A DNA stretch of 13,667 nt from Betaproteobacteria bacterium (GTDB lineage: Bacteria; Pseudomonadota; Gammaproteobacteria; Burkholderiales; Rhodocyclaceae). The notes under the pieces were generated by a model. It did no database searches. It was not told where the DNA came from and worked only from the letters and a program-made list of their open reading frames with translations. Shown piece after piece: positions 1 to 8,670 of the stretch; position 1 is the stretch's first letter; each line of letters opens with the position of its first letter. The translations under genes were made by a program, and so were the position numbers. Where the stretch lies: positions 1 to 13,667 of the forward strand of contig JAPTVL010000289.1 of the NCBI GenBank assembly GCA_028065725.1. Reading direction: 5' to 3'.

Positions 1-13
1 CTTCCAAAGAGTT

Positions 14-211
14 GTGTAGCAGACTGTGTAGCAACCAGAGTTGTCCAGCTATGGCTGAGGTACATGATCTCATTGAAAAACATGTACTTGGGTAGCGCTT
101 TAGGGGGTATTGGGGTGGCTGATGGGAGCCCACCGGACACCCCACACCTCCAGTATTCATGCGGGTCTCGAGGCGATTGCTACACGGCACTGTGTAGCAG
201 TTAGTGTAACA
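14..211. repeat. Four GTGTARCA motifs in two 12-bp-spaced pairs
   Basis: GTGTAGCA occurs at 14-21, 26-33 and 192-199, and the one-base variant GTGTAACA at 204-211. Both pairs have exactly the same 12-bp pitch (14 to 26, 192 to 204), a little over one helical turn. The copy at 192-199 also forms a perfect 8-bp inverted repeat with TGCTACAC at 178-185 across a 6-bp spacer. A second 8-mer, AGTATTCA, recurs at 152-159 and 212-219. The arrangement resembles iteron-like or operator-like protein binding sites, or arms of a recombination site. The function is not determined. Confidence 0.55.
60..87. repeat. Inverted repeat GTACATG / CATGTAC
   Basis: Perfect 7-bp arms at 60-66 and 81-87 flank a 14-bp AT-rich spacer. 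The centre-to-centre distance of 21 bp (two helical turns) would suit a dimeric DNA-binding protein. No adjacent gene start is visible to confirm an operator role. Confidence 0.35.
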
Positions 212-377
212 AGTATTCAGGTTGTCTTGCGATAGACGGAACTCCGGCCGGCACCCTTTGGTCCTCGCCGGCTATCCGCTTCACGTATCGTTCTGCGGGT
301 GATTGTCCTGCAACCTGACGCTGCGCGAGCAGTTCAACATTGGAGTGGCAACAGCAACAAATAGGATAGTCAAAAAC

Positions 378-1922
378 TTAGGGCATGGTCGCCGTTACCG
401 GGGCCTCAGTGCTTGGCCTGGCCTCCTCGCTCACGAAGATGCTGCGATACAGATCCTCGCCGTAACTGGTTTCCTGGGGTTGGCCTTCAACCAGCCTGAA
501 GGTGCGCGTACCGTCGGCCAGCCGTTCGGCACGCAGGAAGAGGCCATCCAGACTTGCGGCCTCAAACCAGCCGTGGGCGAAGTCGTAGAGGTGGGTGACG
601 AAGAATACCTTGATGCGTTTTTCTACCAGCGCGCGCACCACCTGGCGCGCGATCTCGGAACCCTCACGCTCGTTCGTCGCGGCGAACGACTCGTTGAACA
701 GCACCAGCGCATCTGGCTGGAGATGATCGGCGATGCCACTCAGGCGGGCAAGCTCTTCGTCGAACTTGCCATGGGACATGGTCGCGTCCTCTTCGCGCTT
801 GTAGTGGGTGAAGAGCCCGCTGCACAGCTCCGCCGAGTAGGCCTCAGCGGCCACGAACATGCCGGCCTGCATCATCAGCTGGGCAAGCCCGACGGCCCGA
901 AGGAAACTTGACTTGCCACCCTGGTTGGCGCCGGTGATGATGACCAGGCTTTTGCCGTCCGCGTCGCCGTCGTTGCCGACCACGCGGTGCCCCATCTGCA
1001 GCGCCAGGCACGCGTCGTAGAGGCCTTCGTAATGGTGGCGGCGCGAGCCGGCGGGTGCCGGCTGTGGCAGGCACACGGGCCCGCCTGTCGCCGCCAGGCG
1101 CTCATGCAGGTTCAGGCAGCCGATGTAGAAAGCCAGCTCCGCCCGCAGCATCTCGAAAAAACTCTGCACGTGGTCGGCGGATTGGCCGAGGACATTGGCC
1201 ACCGCGTTGATGCTGCGTTCCCGTAATTCGCCGAGTATGCGCGCGCCGGCCTCGTCGCGCTCGTGGATGCGGAAAGTGTAGGCGGGCGGTCCTTTGCCCA
1301 GCACGCGATCGAGCCAGCGCGGCTTCTCGTCGCGGGGCAGGCGCAGCACGAAACCGGCACTTGCATTGCCCTCGGCTAGTTCGGCGCTCACCAGCATCCC
1401 ATCGCGGAATTTCAGCACCGTCAAATGTTTATCCACCTCTGCGAGATAGTCTTCGGCGAGTTCCTTTCCGAGCATGGCAAACAAGTTGCGAAAGCCCGCG
1501 GACTCGAAGCGGCCGGTTTCCCGCTCGGCGATGCCCCGCAGTTTGCGGAGCAGCCCGGCGTACATGTGCAGCAGATCGATGGCGCCGTGCAGGATGCCGG
1601 CGGGATAGCTGCTCAACACGCCCAGCCAATTCTTGCGCCGATTTTCGCGCGCCTCGACCGCGAGGCCATAGAGCTCCCGGATGACGGCCGGATGCGCGAG
1701 GCAGTCCGCCAGGATGGCCTGCCGGTAGAGAACAGTGTCAACGTCATTGGAAAGGCCGGTGAGCAAGGCCGTGCGCGCCACGTCGTGCAAGAATTCGTCG
1801 TCGCCAGACATCGCCTGCAGCAGTGTCGCCAGCTCCAAGTCCTGGGGCAGATCGGCGCTATGAGGTGGCGGATCCTGCCGCAGCTCGAAGTCGCGCTGCC
1901 TATGCATCAGCAAGGCTTTCAT
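378..1922 (-). CDS. MutS-related ATPase, second copy in operon
   Basis: Predicted 514-aa ATPase of the MutS/ABC superfamily. The C-terminal half is the MutS family V ATPase: Walker A GANQGGKSS at about residues 331-339, a conserved THYKREED stretch near 372-379, a signature-like segment around 381-390, Walker B-like LVLFNES with Asn410-Glu411, and a switch-type FFVTH. The N-terminal half resembles only the helical core/lever region (DVDTVLYRQ). There is no mismatch-recognition domain, and the protein is far shorter than MutS (about 850 aa). The start at ATG 1922-1920 is chosen because it overlaps the upstream gene's stop as ATGA, indicating translational coupling; the open frame extending to 2147 is only an overlap with that gene. 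It is the last gene of a GTPase-MutS-MutS operon. The Walker B aspartate is replaced by Asn. The mismatch-repair name should not be transferred; the substrate is unknown, though binding of a branched or otherwise unusual nucleic acid is plausible. Confidence 0.9.
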   Translation of the reverse strand: MKALLMHRQRDFELRQDPPPHSADLPQDLELATLLQAMSGDDEFLHDVARTALLTGLSNDVDTVLYRQAILADCLAHPAVIRELYGLAVEARENRRKNWLGVLSSYPAGILHGAIDLLHMYAGLLRKLRGIAERETGRFESAGFRNLFAMLGKELAEDYLAEVDKHLTVLKFRDGMLVSAELAEGNASAGFVLRLPRDEKPRWLDRVLGKGPPAYTFRIHERDEAGARILGELRERSINAVANVLGQSADHVQSFFEMLRAELAFYIGCLNLHERLAATGGPVCLPQPAPAGSRRHHYEGLYDACLALQMGHRVVGNDGDADGKSLVIITGANQGGKSSFLRAVGLAQLMMQAGMFVAAEAYSAELCSGLFTHYKREEDATMSHGKFDEELARLSGIADHLQPDALVLFNESFAATNEREGSEIARQVVRALVEKRIKVFFVTHLYDFAHGWFEAASLDGLFLRAERLADGTRTFRLVEGQPQETSYGEDLYRSIFVSEEARPSTEAPVTATMP

Positions 1923-3511
1923 GACTTGAGCCGCTCGATGAGCTGCGGGTAGGTCACGCCATGCTTGCGGGCGATAGCCAGCGCGTAGGAGAGGCCGTTG
2001 GCCGGTTCGCGCAGCAGCTTGTAGGTGCGGACCGCCGGGTCGTCGGGAGAGACCTGGGCAACGACACTGACGGTCTTGTGGTCGAATGACGCAAGTTCGG
2101 CGAGGAAGGTGACGCAGACCGCCAGCGCGTCGAGCCGAGAAATCCACCCCATGATGCGCCGGCCCAGGTCAATTGCGTCTTTGAGCGTCGTGGAGGCGAA
2201 GATTTCGTTGATGACGATGAGGCTATTCGGGCGAGCGGCCTCAAGTATGCGATGCATCCTGTACAGGTCGTCGTGCAGCTTGCCGCGCAGGGTGGTGATG
2301 TCCTCTTCGCGCTCAAAGTGGGTGAAGATGCGGTCGCACAAGAAAAGCCGTGCCTGCGAGCCGGGGACGGGACAGCCTAGGCTTGCCAGATAATGCAGCT
2401 GACCCAACATGCGCGCGAAAGTGGTCTTCCCGCCCTGGTTTGGACCGGACACCACGAGCACGCGCTCGGGCCCCGTCAGGAAGATATCATTGGTGACTAC
2501 AGACTTCCGCGCGCCTAACAGTTTGGCGGCGAGCGCGAGGTCGAAGGCGTCCCGGACAACGATTTCCTTGGATGTTGCAGAAAGCTGCGGATAGCAGAAA
2601 GGCAGGCCGGCTCGGCGCAGCGGTTCGAGGTGCGCGAGCCAGGCGACGTAGAATTGAATTTCCCGGTCGAAGCGCACGATGCTTGCGTCGTCATATTCGG
2701 CATGCTCCGCGCAGAAGGCCGCGACGGCATCGAACAGGCTCGGGTACAGTCGGGCCACGCGTTCGGCGATCTGCGCGGTGATGTGATTCATGCCCACGTG
2801 CTCGGGAAGCTCGGCCAAATAGTTCTTCACCGCACCACGGCGGAATTTCTCAAAAGTCGTCGCGACGGTGGCGCCGTAGTCGTCCTCGCCGTCGTAATAG
2901 CGCACCGTGACGCTGCTGCCGTTGAGGAGCAGGCAGAAGCGGATGGCGGCGAGTTCGTCCTTGAGTTTGCGCGCTGCATCGATCGGCTGCCGGAACGCAG
3001 GCGAGACGACGTAGCCGGCGAGGTGGTCGCGCAAGGCGCGCAGGCCCCGGGATTGCAGCTTGGCGGAGGCCAGATCGCCGCGCAGGCGTTCGACCGCGTC
3101 GCCGTAGCAGGCCACGGCGTCGAGGAACCAGCGCTGGCGCTCGGGCTCGTGATAGCCCGCTTTTGCCTGATCGTGACAGCTGCGCATCCAACGCATCTGA
3201 TCGGAAAATGCTTGGATGGCCTTCATCAAGGCCTTATCCTCCAGATCGCGCATGACCTCCTGGCGCCAGGCGATCCCATCGAGGTCTTTGAGCGGCGCGT
3301 GGAAGAAGGGCGCCAGGTCGTAGTCCTCGCGGCCGGCGGTGACGCTTGCGACGATGCGGTCGAGCTGAAGGTCTCGGAAGCAGGCGGGTACTTGGCGCAT
3401 TTCCGGCGCGGATGCAGGAAACAGGATGCTCTCAAAGCGGCCGGGGATGCTGCCCGCTTGCCGTGCCGGCTGCGGTGCTGAGATATCGAAAGGCGCGTCG
3501 TCTTCTAGCAT
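1919..3511 (-). CDS. MutS-related ATPase, first copy in operon
   Basis: Predicted 530-aa MutS-superfamily ATPase, a distant paralogue of the following gene. Walker A is GPNQGGKTT at about residues 356-364. Next come THFEREED near 397-404, then a signature-loop region, then LIVINEIFAST with Asn435-Glu436 in the Walker B position. An FxxELASFDH switch-like segment follows, and the C-terminal tail carries the GLSYALAIARKHG helix typical of MutS ATPase domains. The first 350 residues are helical core/lever-like, and no domain I mismatch-binding module is present. The ATG at 3511-3509 overlaps the GTPase stop by 7 bases (ATGCTAG), and its own stop overlaps the next start by 4 bases, so the three proteins are probably made together. 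The two MutS-like products might form a heterodimer, as eukaryotic MSH proteins do; that is inference from the pairing, not seen in the sequence. Confidence 0.9.
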   Translation of the reverse strand: MLEDDAPFDISAPQPARQAGSIPGRFESILFPASAPEMRQVPACFRDLQLDRIVASVTAGREDYDLAPFFHAPLKDLDGIAWRQEVMRDLEDKALMKAIQAFSDQMRWMRSCHDQAKAGYHEPERQRWFLDAVACYGDAVERLRGDLASAKLQSRGLRALRDHLAGYVVSPAFRQPIDAARKLKDELAAIRFCLLLNGSSVTVRYYDGEDDYGATVATTFEKFRRGAVKNYLAELPEHVGMNHITAQIAERVARLYPSLFDAVAAFCAEHAEYDDASIVRFDREIQFYVAWLAHLEPLRRAGLPFCYPQLSATSKEIVVRDAFDLALAAKLLGARKSVVTNDIFLTGPERVLVVSGPNQGGKTTFARMLGQLHYLASLGCPVPGSQARLFLCDRIFTHFEREEDITTLRGKLHDDLYRMHRILEAARPNSLIVINEIFASTTLKDAIDLGRRIMGWISRLDALAVCVTFLAELASFDHKTVSVVAQVSPDDPAVRTYKLLREPANGLSYALAIARKHGVTYPQLIERLKS

Positions 3512-5445
3512 GGCGGAGACACCTCGTTCTCGTCGGCCAAGCTGCTGCTCAGCTCCGCCAGCATCCGCATGCGCCAGGCCTCCACTTGCTCGAAATAAGG
3601 CGCCATCAAGCGGGCCACTTGTTCGCCCAGCCCGGCACGCGCGAGAGTCTTGCGCCAGCAGCGTGCAACCCAGCGTTGGCCGAGGTAGGCAAAGCCCGGC
3701 CGGCGCAACAAGGGCGCGGCGGGATGGAGCCCGGCGGCGAGCGCCGGCATGCCGTGGGGCTTAGGCAGATCCAAGTGTGCAAGGACGCCGGCTGCCGTCA
3801 AGGCGGCTGAGCAGGCGGCGCGCAGTTTCAGGAGTTCTCGCGATGCCTCTTGCGCCACGCCGCCGCAGCGAGCCGCCAGCGAGCTTACAACCAAGGTCGT
3901 AATGTCCATCGTCGTCTCATCTCCCATCTTGCACCATAGCAAAGCGGCGTTGCCGCTCACCTCGGCGACCAGCGCAGCGGCCTGCCTTGCGGCCTCGTTC
4001 TCAGCTACGAAGCGACGGGCCCGGGCAGCCTCAACCAGCGCCAGCGCCTGGGCGCGCGCCAGTTTGGTCCCGCTGGGGGCGGACGATGGCGGGCTTACTG
4101 CAGCTGCGGCGCGGCGCGACGCCAAGGCATCGTCGACGGCCTGCTCCAACGCCCGGAGTTTTGCACGTAGCGATGCCTGTCTGAGTTTGTCGCGATCGCG
4201 CAGGCAGGCATTAAGCCCTCTCTCGATCCAGTCGTTGCGCAAGGCGGCATCCGTGCCCGTCGTGGCGGCGAGATAGACGGGGAACTTCACGTCCGTTCGC
4301 GCCTGAAGCTCGCGACTGACGAAACCGAGTGCCTGCCAGCGGTCGCCGACCGTCAGCCGGTCGGCCTTGGTGAGGAGGACGATCACCGCAGTGCCTGCGC
4401 GGCGCAGGGTTTCGATGAGAACCGCTTCGTCGAGCGACAGGCTGCCGCTGGCGTCAATGGCGACCAGGCCCACATCGCAGCGTGGGAAATCAGCGGGCTG
4501 ATCGGGCGCCATGCCGGGCATGTCGACCAGCTTGACGGCGCCTTCGAGCCGCCGCGCTGGGAGTTCGAGATGCAGTCGGGTCACATGGCGCCCGTTGGCC
4601 GGGTTGTAATGCTCTGCGGCAAATTCCGCGAGCCGGCCCAGGTCGAAAATCTCTGGCGCCGCATCGGCAAACTGCACCCGCCCGCGCGGGGCGGGGCCAT
4701 ACTCGATGTGGATCGGAACGGCGGTTGTGGGCAGTGCGCCCACCGGCAGGAACTCGCCTTCCAGCAAGGTATTCAGCAGGGACGACTTGCCGGCGTTCAC
4801 ACGGCCGAACGCGGCGATTTCGAAGTCGTCCGCTTCCAGACGTTCCAGCAGGGCGTTCAGCGGCGCACGCAAGGGTGTCAAGTGGTGGGCATCGACGGCC
4901 TGGGCCAGTTCCCGCGCCAAACGAACGCCGGCGGTAGCTCCATCGGCTTCGGCGAGGTGCGCGGCAGGATCGCCGGCATATCCCGCCGCGAGATGGCCTT
5001 CCATGGCTGTGAGCCCGTCGAGCAGTTGCGACACGATGCGATTGAGTTCGGCTTCGCTATCGGCCGGGAGATCGCCTTCCTGCCGCAGATAACGCGGGCC
5101 CAGCGCCTCGACCGTGATCACGGCGCGGTCGATGGCGGTACGGCAAGCAAGCGCCGCGCTTGTGTCCGGGGTAGGCATGGCGACGTGATGGCGCGCAAGG
5201 ATGGCGTGCATCGCGGCGCGCAGGCGGTCGACGTCCTCGGTGATCAACTGACGCTGGAGTGGCGCCACGTCGTCGGCGCGCGGGGCAAAGGGTGAGCGAT
5301 GCGCCACAGTATCCAGGCAGCGCATTGCCTCTTCCAAGCATGCGTCCACTTCGGCGAGCGCCGATATCAGGCGCGATGTTTGTCGTTCGTCCAGTGCCAT
5401 CGCCGCTTTCCTCCTCGCACGCGGGTTGGTCATTCCATCGGACAT
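3505..5445 (-). CDS. Dynamin-like large GTPase
   Basis: Predicted 646-aa bacterial dynamin-family GTPase. G motifs are in order: G1 GRVNAGKSS (about 214-222, Lys220), G2 in the PTTAVP segment (239-244), G3 DMPG (308-311, where DTPG is usual) and G4 TKAD (359-362). About 210 helical residues precede the GTPase domain and about 280 helical residues follow it, as expected for a stalk/bundle. No clear transmembrane segment was seen. The start is set at ATG 5445-5443 because a strong AAGGAG lies just upstream; the open frame begins 15 codons earlier without such a site. Dynamin-like proteins hydrolyse GTP to tether, fuse or cut membranes. It is the first gene of an operon with two MutS-related ATPases, overlapping the next by 7 bases, which suggests a joint function. 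An alternative reading is a YjdA/CrfC- or LeoA-type GTPase; the family assignment is secure, the role is not. Confidence 0.92.
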   Translation of the reverse strand: MSDGMTNPRARRKAAMALDERQTSRLISALAEVDACLEEAMRCLDTVAHRSPFAPRADDVAPLQRQLITEDVDRLRAAMHAILARHHVAMPTPDTSAALACRTAIDRAVITVEALGPRYLRQEGDLPADSEAELNRIVSQLLDGLTAMEGHLAAGYAGDPAAHLAEADGATAGVRLARELAQAVDAHHLTPLRAPLNALLERLEADDFEIAAFGRVNAGKSSLLNTLLEGEFLPVGALPTTAVPIHIEYGPAPRGRVQFADAAPEIFDLGRLAEFAAEHYNPANGRHVTRLHLELPARRLEGAVKLVDMPGMAPDQPADFPRCDVGLVAIDASGSLSLDEAVLIETLRRAGTAVIVLLTKADRLTVGDRWQALGFVSRELQARTDVKFPVYLAATTGTDAALRNDWIERGLNACLRDRDKLRQASLRAKLRALEQAVDDALASRRAAAAVSPPSSAPSGTKLARAQALALVEAARARRFVAENEAARQAAALVAEVSGNAALLWCKMGDETTMDITTLVVSSLAARCGGVAQEASRELLKLRAACSAALTAAGVLAHLDLPKPHGMPALAAGLHPAAPLLRRPGFAYLGQRWVARCWRKTLARAGLGEQVARLMAPYFEQVEAWRMRMLAELSSSLADENEVSPPC

Positions 5446-5454
5446 ACGAATCTC
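5446..5454 (-). promoter_or_regulatory. Ribosome binding site deciding the GTPase start
   Basis: On the minus strand GGAAGGAG precedes ATTCGT and the ATG at 5445-5443, about 6 bases apart. This supports the internal ATG over the first in-frame ATG at 5490, which lies inside the upstream hairpin. Confidence 0.7.
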
Positions 5455-5474
5455 CTTCCCGGGCGGCGGGCATG

Positions 5475-5504
5475 AAAATGGCCCCGCCATTCGGTAGGGG
5501 CCAT
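5475..5504 (-). terminator. Hairpin plus short U tract ahead of GTPase
   Basis: Minus strand: ATGGCCCC (5504-5497), an 11-base loop, then GGGGCCAT (5485-5478), with TTTT immediately after (5478-5475). Inner CC/GG bases around GAAT can extend the stem. The T tract is short, so this is a weak intrinsic terminator at best. It lies between the enolase stop and the GTPase ribosome binding site, reading in the same direction as both. It may therefore end enolase transcripts, or act as an attenuator in the GTPase-MutS leader. On the plus strand no T tract follows. Confidence 0.45.
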
Positions 5505-5546
5505 CAGCCGTAGGTCGGCGTTTGTAGCGGGCACCATCGCTATTTG

Positions 5547-5552
5547 AATTCT
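5547..5552 (-). promoter_or_regulatory. Possible -10 element for the GTPase operon
   Basis: TAGAAT on the minus strand matches TATAAT at five of six positions. It lies about 40 bases upstream of the leader hairpin, within the 251-bp gap between enolase and the GTPase. No convincing -35 box was found at 16-18 bp, so this is only a candidate. Confidence 0.2.
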
Positions 5553-5696
5553 AGACTGCGCAGGCCGGGATTGATTCACGCAGCAATCGCGGGGCTACGG
5601 GTGGGCGGGTCGGCATCGATTTCCCGACTCCACGAACTGGTAACCGGCTGACCTTATGTTCTATTTCACCAATTTGAAATTGAAAAGATCCTGGAC

Positions 5697-7521
<1,825 letters not shown>

Positions 7522-7650
7522 ATGATCGCCCATATCGCCATCAACCTGCTTCAGGTGCTGTTCATCCTCCTGTTAGCTCCCCTGGCCAAGGGCGTCTCCA
7601 ACCGCCTCAAGGAACGGCTCCAGTCCCGTCGCGGGCCGCCCGTCCTGCAG
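7522..7650 (+). pseudogene. hyfC: 5' remnant of HyfC/HycD-type hydrogenase membrane subunit
   Basis: The first 43 residues match the N-terminus of the complex-I-subunit-1-like proteins of hydrogenase-4 and formate hydrogenlyase. There is a hydrophobic helix LLQVLFILLLAPLAKG followed by the diagnostic RLQSRRGPPVLQ, where family members continue with a PYRDL/DYRDI-like segment and about 270 further residues. Here similarity stops abruptly after VLQ (7650), and the frame runs through antisense porin sequence to a stop at 7726-7728. The start ATG at 7522 has GGGGAG six bases upstream, so the remnant could still be translated as a 68-aa chimeric peptide. The intact protein would sit in the inner membrane, linking a [NiFe] hydrogenase to proton-pumping modules. 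No other hydrogenase gene is in the window. Confidence 0.75.
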
Positions 7651-7651
7651 A

Positions 7652-8366
7652 CGACCGGTTCGAGAAAACGCCCGGCCCGCACCGCCCAGTTCCGATCGTG
7701 GAAACTTAGCGTCGCGCCCCAGGTATAGCCGCGCACATCAGCGGCATAATCCCAGGCACCGTAGGTCAGGAAAGACCAATTGAGGAAGGTATTGCGGGGG
7801 TCCCCGCTGTAGTTTCCGGTATCGAAGATGTCCGTGATGGCATAGTTGCCCACGGTCAGGACCAGCCGCCTGCTATCAACCGTTGTGGGGAGTTGGGTGA
7901 GGCTGGCCACCTGTTTGACCGGACGGCCTCCAAGATTCCAGGTTTGGCGTAGGAAGGCTCGCGCGACGTAGAGTTCCGGGCGCACACCGCCCCCCTTCTG
8001 ATTCTCGCCGTTCGTCAGGCCGCCCAGCCCCGTGAGGTTGGAGATGGGGATGGAGGAGACCAGTTCCGGCTCGAAATAGATTTCCCCGCCGGCCCACGGC
8101 CGGGCGGCGAGCATGCCGGTCGCGCTGAAGCTGTAGCCGTGGGTTGGGCCAGGCAGGAGACTGTTTGGCCCCGAATAAGGGACAGTAAACCCAGGCTGAT
8201 ACTGGTAGATGTAAGTGCTTTGCAGGCTCAGCATGAGAGATGGCTCACGCATAGCCAGGGCGGGCGCGCATAGCAGCACCGCGCAGGCGCCAAGGACGTG
8301 CCCGACGCGGCTGCTGGTCCGACGGAGCGCCGCCAAGGCGGCTTGAATTGCTGTTGTTCTTCTCAT
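7652..8366 (-). pseudogene. Truncated carbohydrate-porin-like outer-membrane gene
   Basis: The N-terminal 238 or so residues read as an outer-membrane beta-barrel of the carbohydrate-porin (OprB-like) type. A signal peptide ends near APALA. Amphipathic strands follow, with phrases such as GEIYFEPELV, ELYVARAFLRQTWN, LVLTVGNYAITDIFD and DPRNTFLNWSF, then WAVRAGRFLEPV. After EPV (7652) the family pattern is lost, and the frame enters antisense of the hyfC remnant before stopping at 7551. The real protein would be much longer, so the gene lacks its 3' half. The start is taken as ATG 8366, with GAGGTG just upstream; a TTG at 8378 is in frame but has no better signal. It lies about 100 bases downstream of the 65-aa gene on the same strand and may once have belonged to that transcript. 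Confidence 0.75.
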
Positions 8367-8470
8367 GGCGCACCTCAATGCCCCGATTCTGGCCCGGGGG
8401 CCGTGACAATTTGACGATGGGGATTACACGCCGCCCTCCTACCAGGCAGAGGGAGGCGACCTGTCTGAGA

Positions 8471-8668
8471 TCAGCCGCCCGTGCCGTGCACAAAGGCCCA
8501 GACCACGACCGCGGCCATGACCAGCACGTAAGCGCGCAGCCCCCAGAACAGCATCCGCTGCCCGGCGGTAAGCTGGACCAGCCGGACCTCGGGCAAGGGC
8601 TCATGCCAGCCCTCCTCCTCGATCAGGCGGCGGATCACCTCAGGATCGAACTCGCGCAGGGGTTTCAT
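8471..8668 (-). CDS. 65-aa single-span membrane protein
   Basis: Small protein with a charged N-terminal half (EFDPEVIRRLIEEEGW) and one predicted membrane helix at about residues 40-61 (LFWGLRAYVLVMAAVVVWAF). Its ATG (8668-8666) lies two bases after the transporter stop, and its ribosome binding site GGGAGGA is formed by the transporter's last codons, so it is almost certainly co-translated with the Nramp-like gene. I do not recognise a family. From context it may be an accessory or regulatory subunit of the transporter, as small membrane proteins often are, but that is inference. Confidence 0.75.
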   Translation of the reverse strand: MKPLREFDPEVIRRLIEEEGWHEPLPEVRLVQLTAGQRMLFWGLRAYVLVMAAVVVWAFVHGTGG

Positions 8669-8670
8669 GG

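Larger units (their letters stand above)
1..377. other. Gene-poor left edge with short repeats
   Basis: No coding region could be supported here. Plus frame 1 is open from the window edge to a TAG at 202-204, but its translation has no recognisable motif, so it is either chance or the tail of an unseen gene. The stretch contains short direct and inverted repeats, listed separately. It lies downstream of the minus-strand MutS operon, so an operon terminator would be expected here. A weak hairpin TGGGGTG (111-117) / CACCCCA (138-144) exists but has no following U tract in either direction, so I do not call it a terminator. Confidence 0.6.

Noticed and set aside
1..204. Open plus frame from the left edge, possibly the tail of a gene
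   Set aside because: 67 codons without motif, containing the phased repeats; chance cannot be excluded and no family is suggested.
14..211. CRISPR array
   Set aside because: The repeats are only 8 bases long with 4-base gaps and a 160-base interval; no spacer-repeat periodicity and no cas genes.
1923..2147. N-terminal extension of the second MutS-related protein
   Set aside because: Overlaps the coding end of the first MutS-related gene, has no family similarity, and the ATGA-coupled start explains the gene better.
2630..3481. 283-codon plus-strand open frame
   Set aside because: Antisense to the first MutS-related gene; the sense frame has clear Walker motifs.
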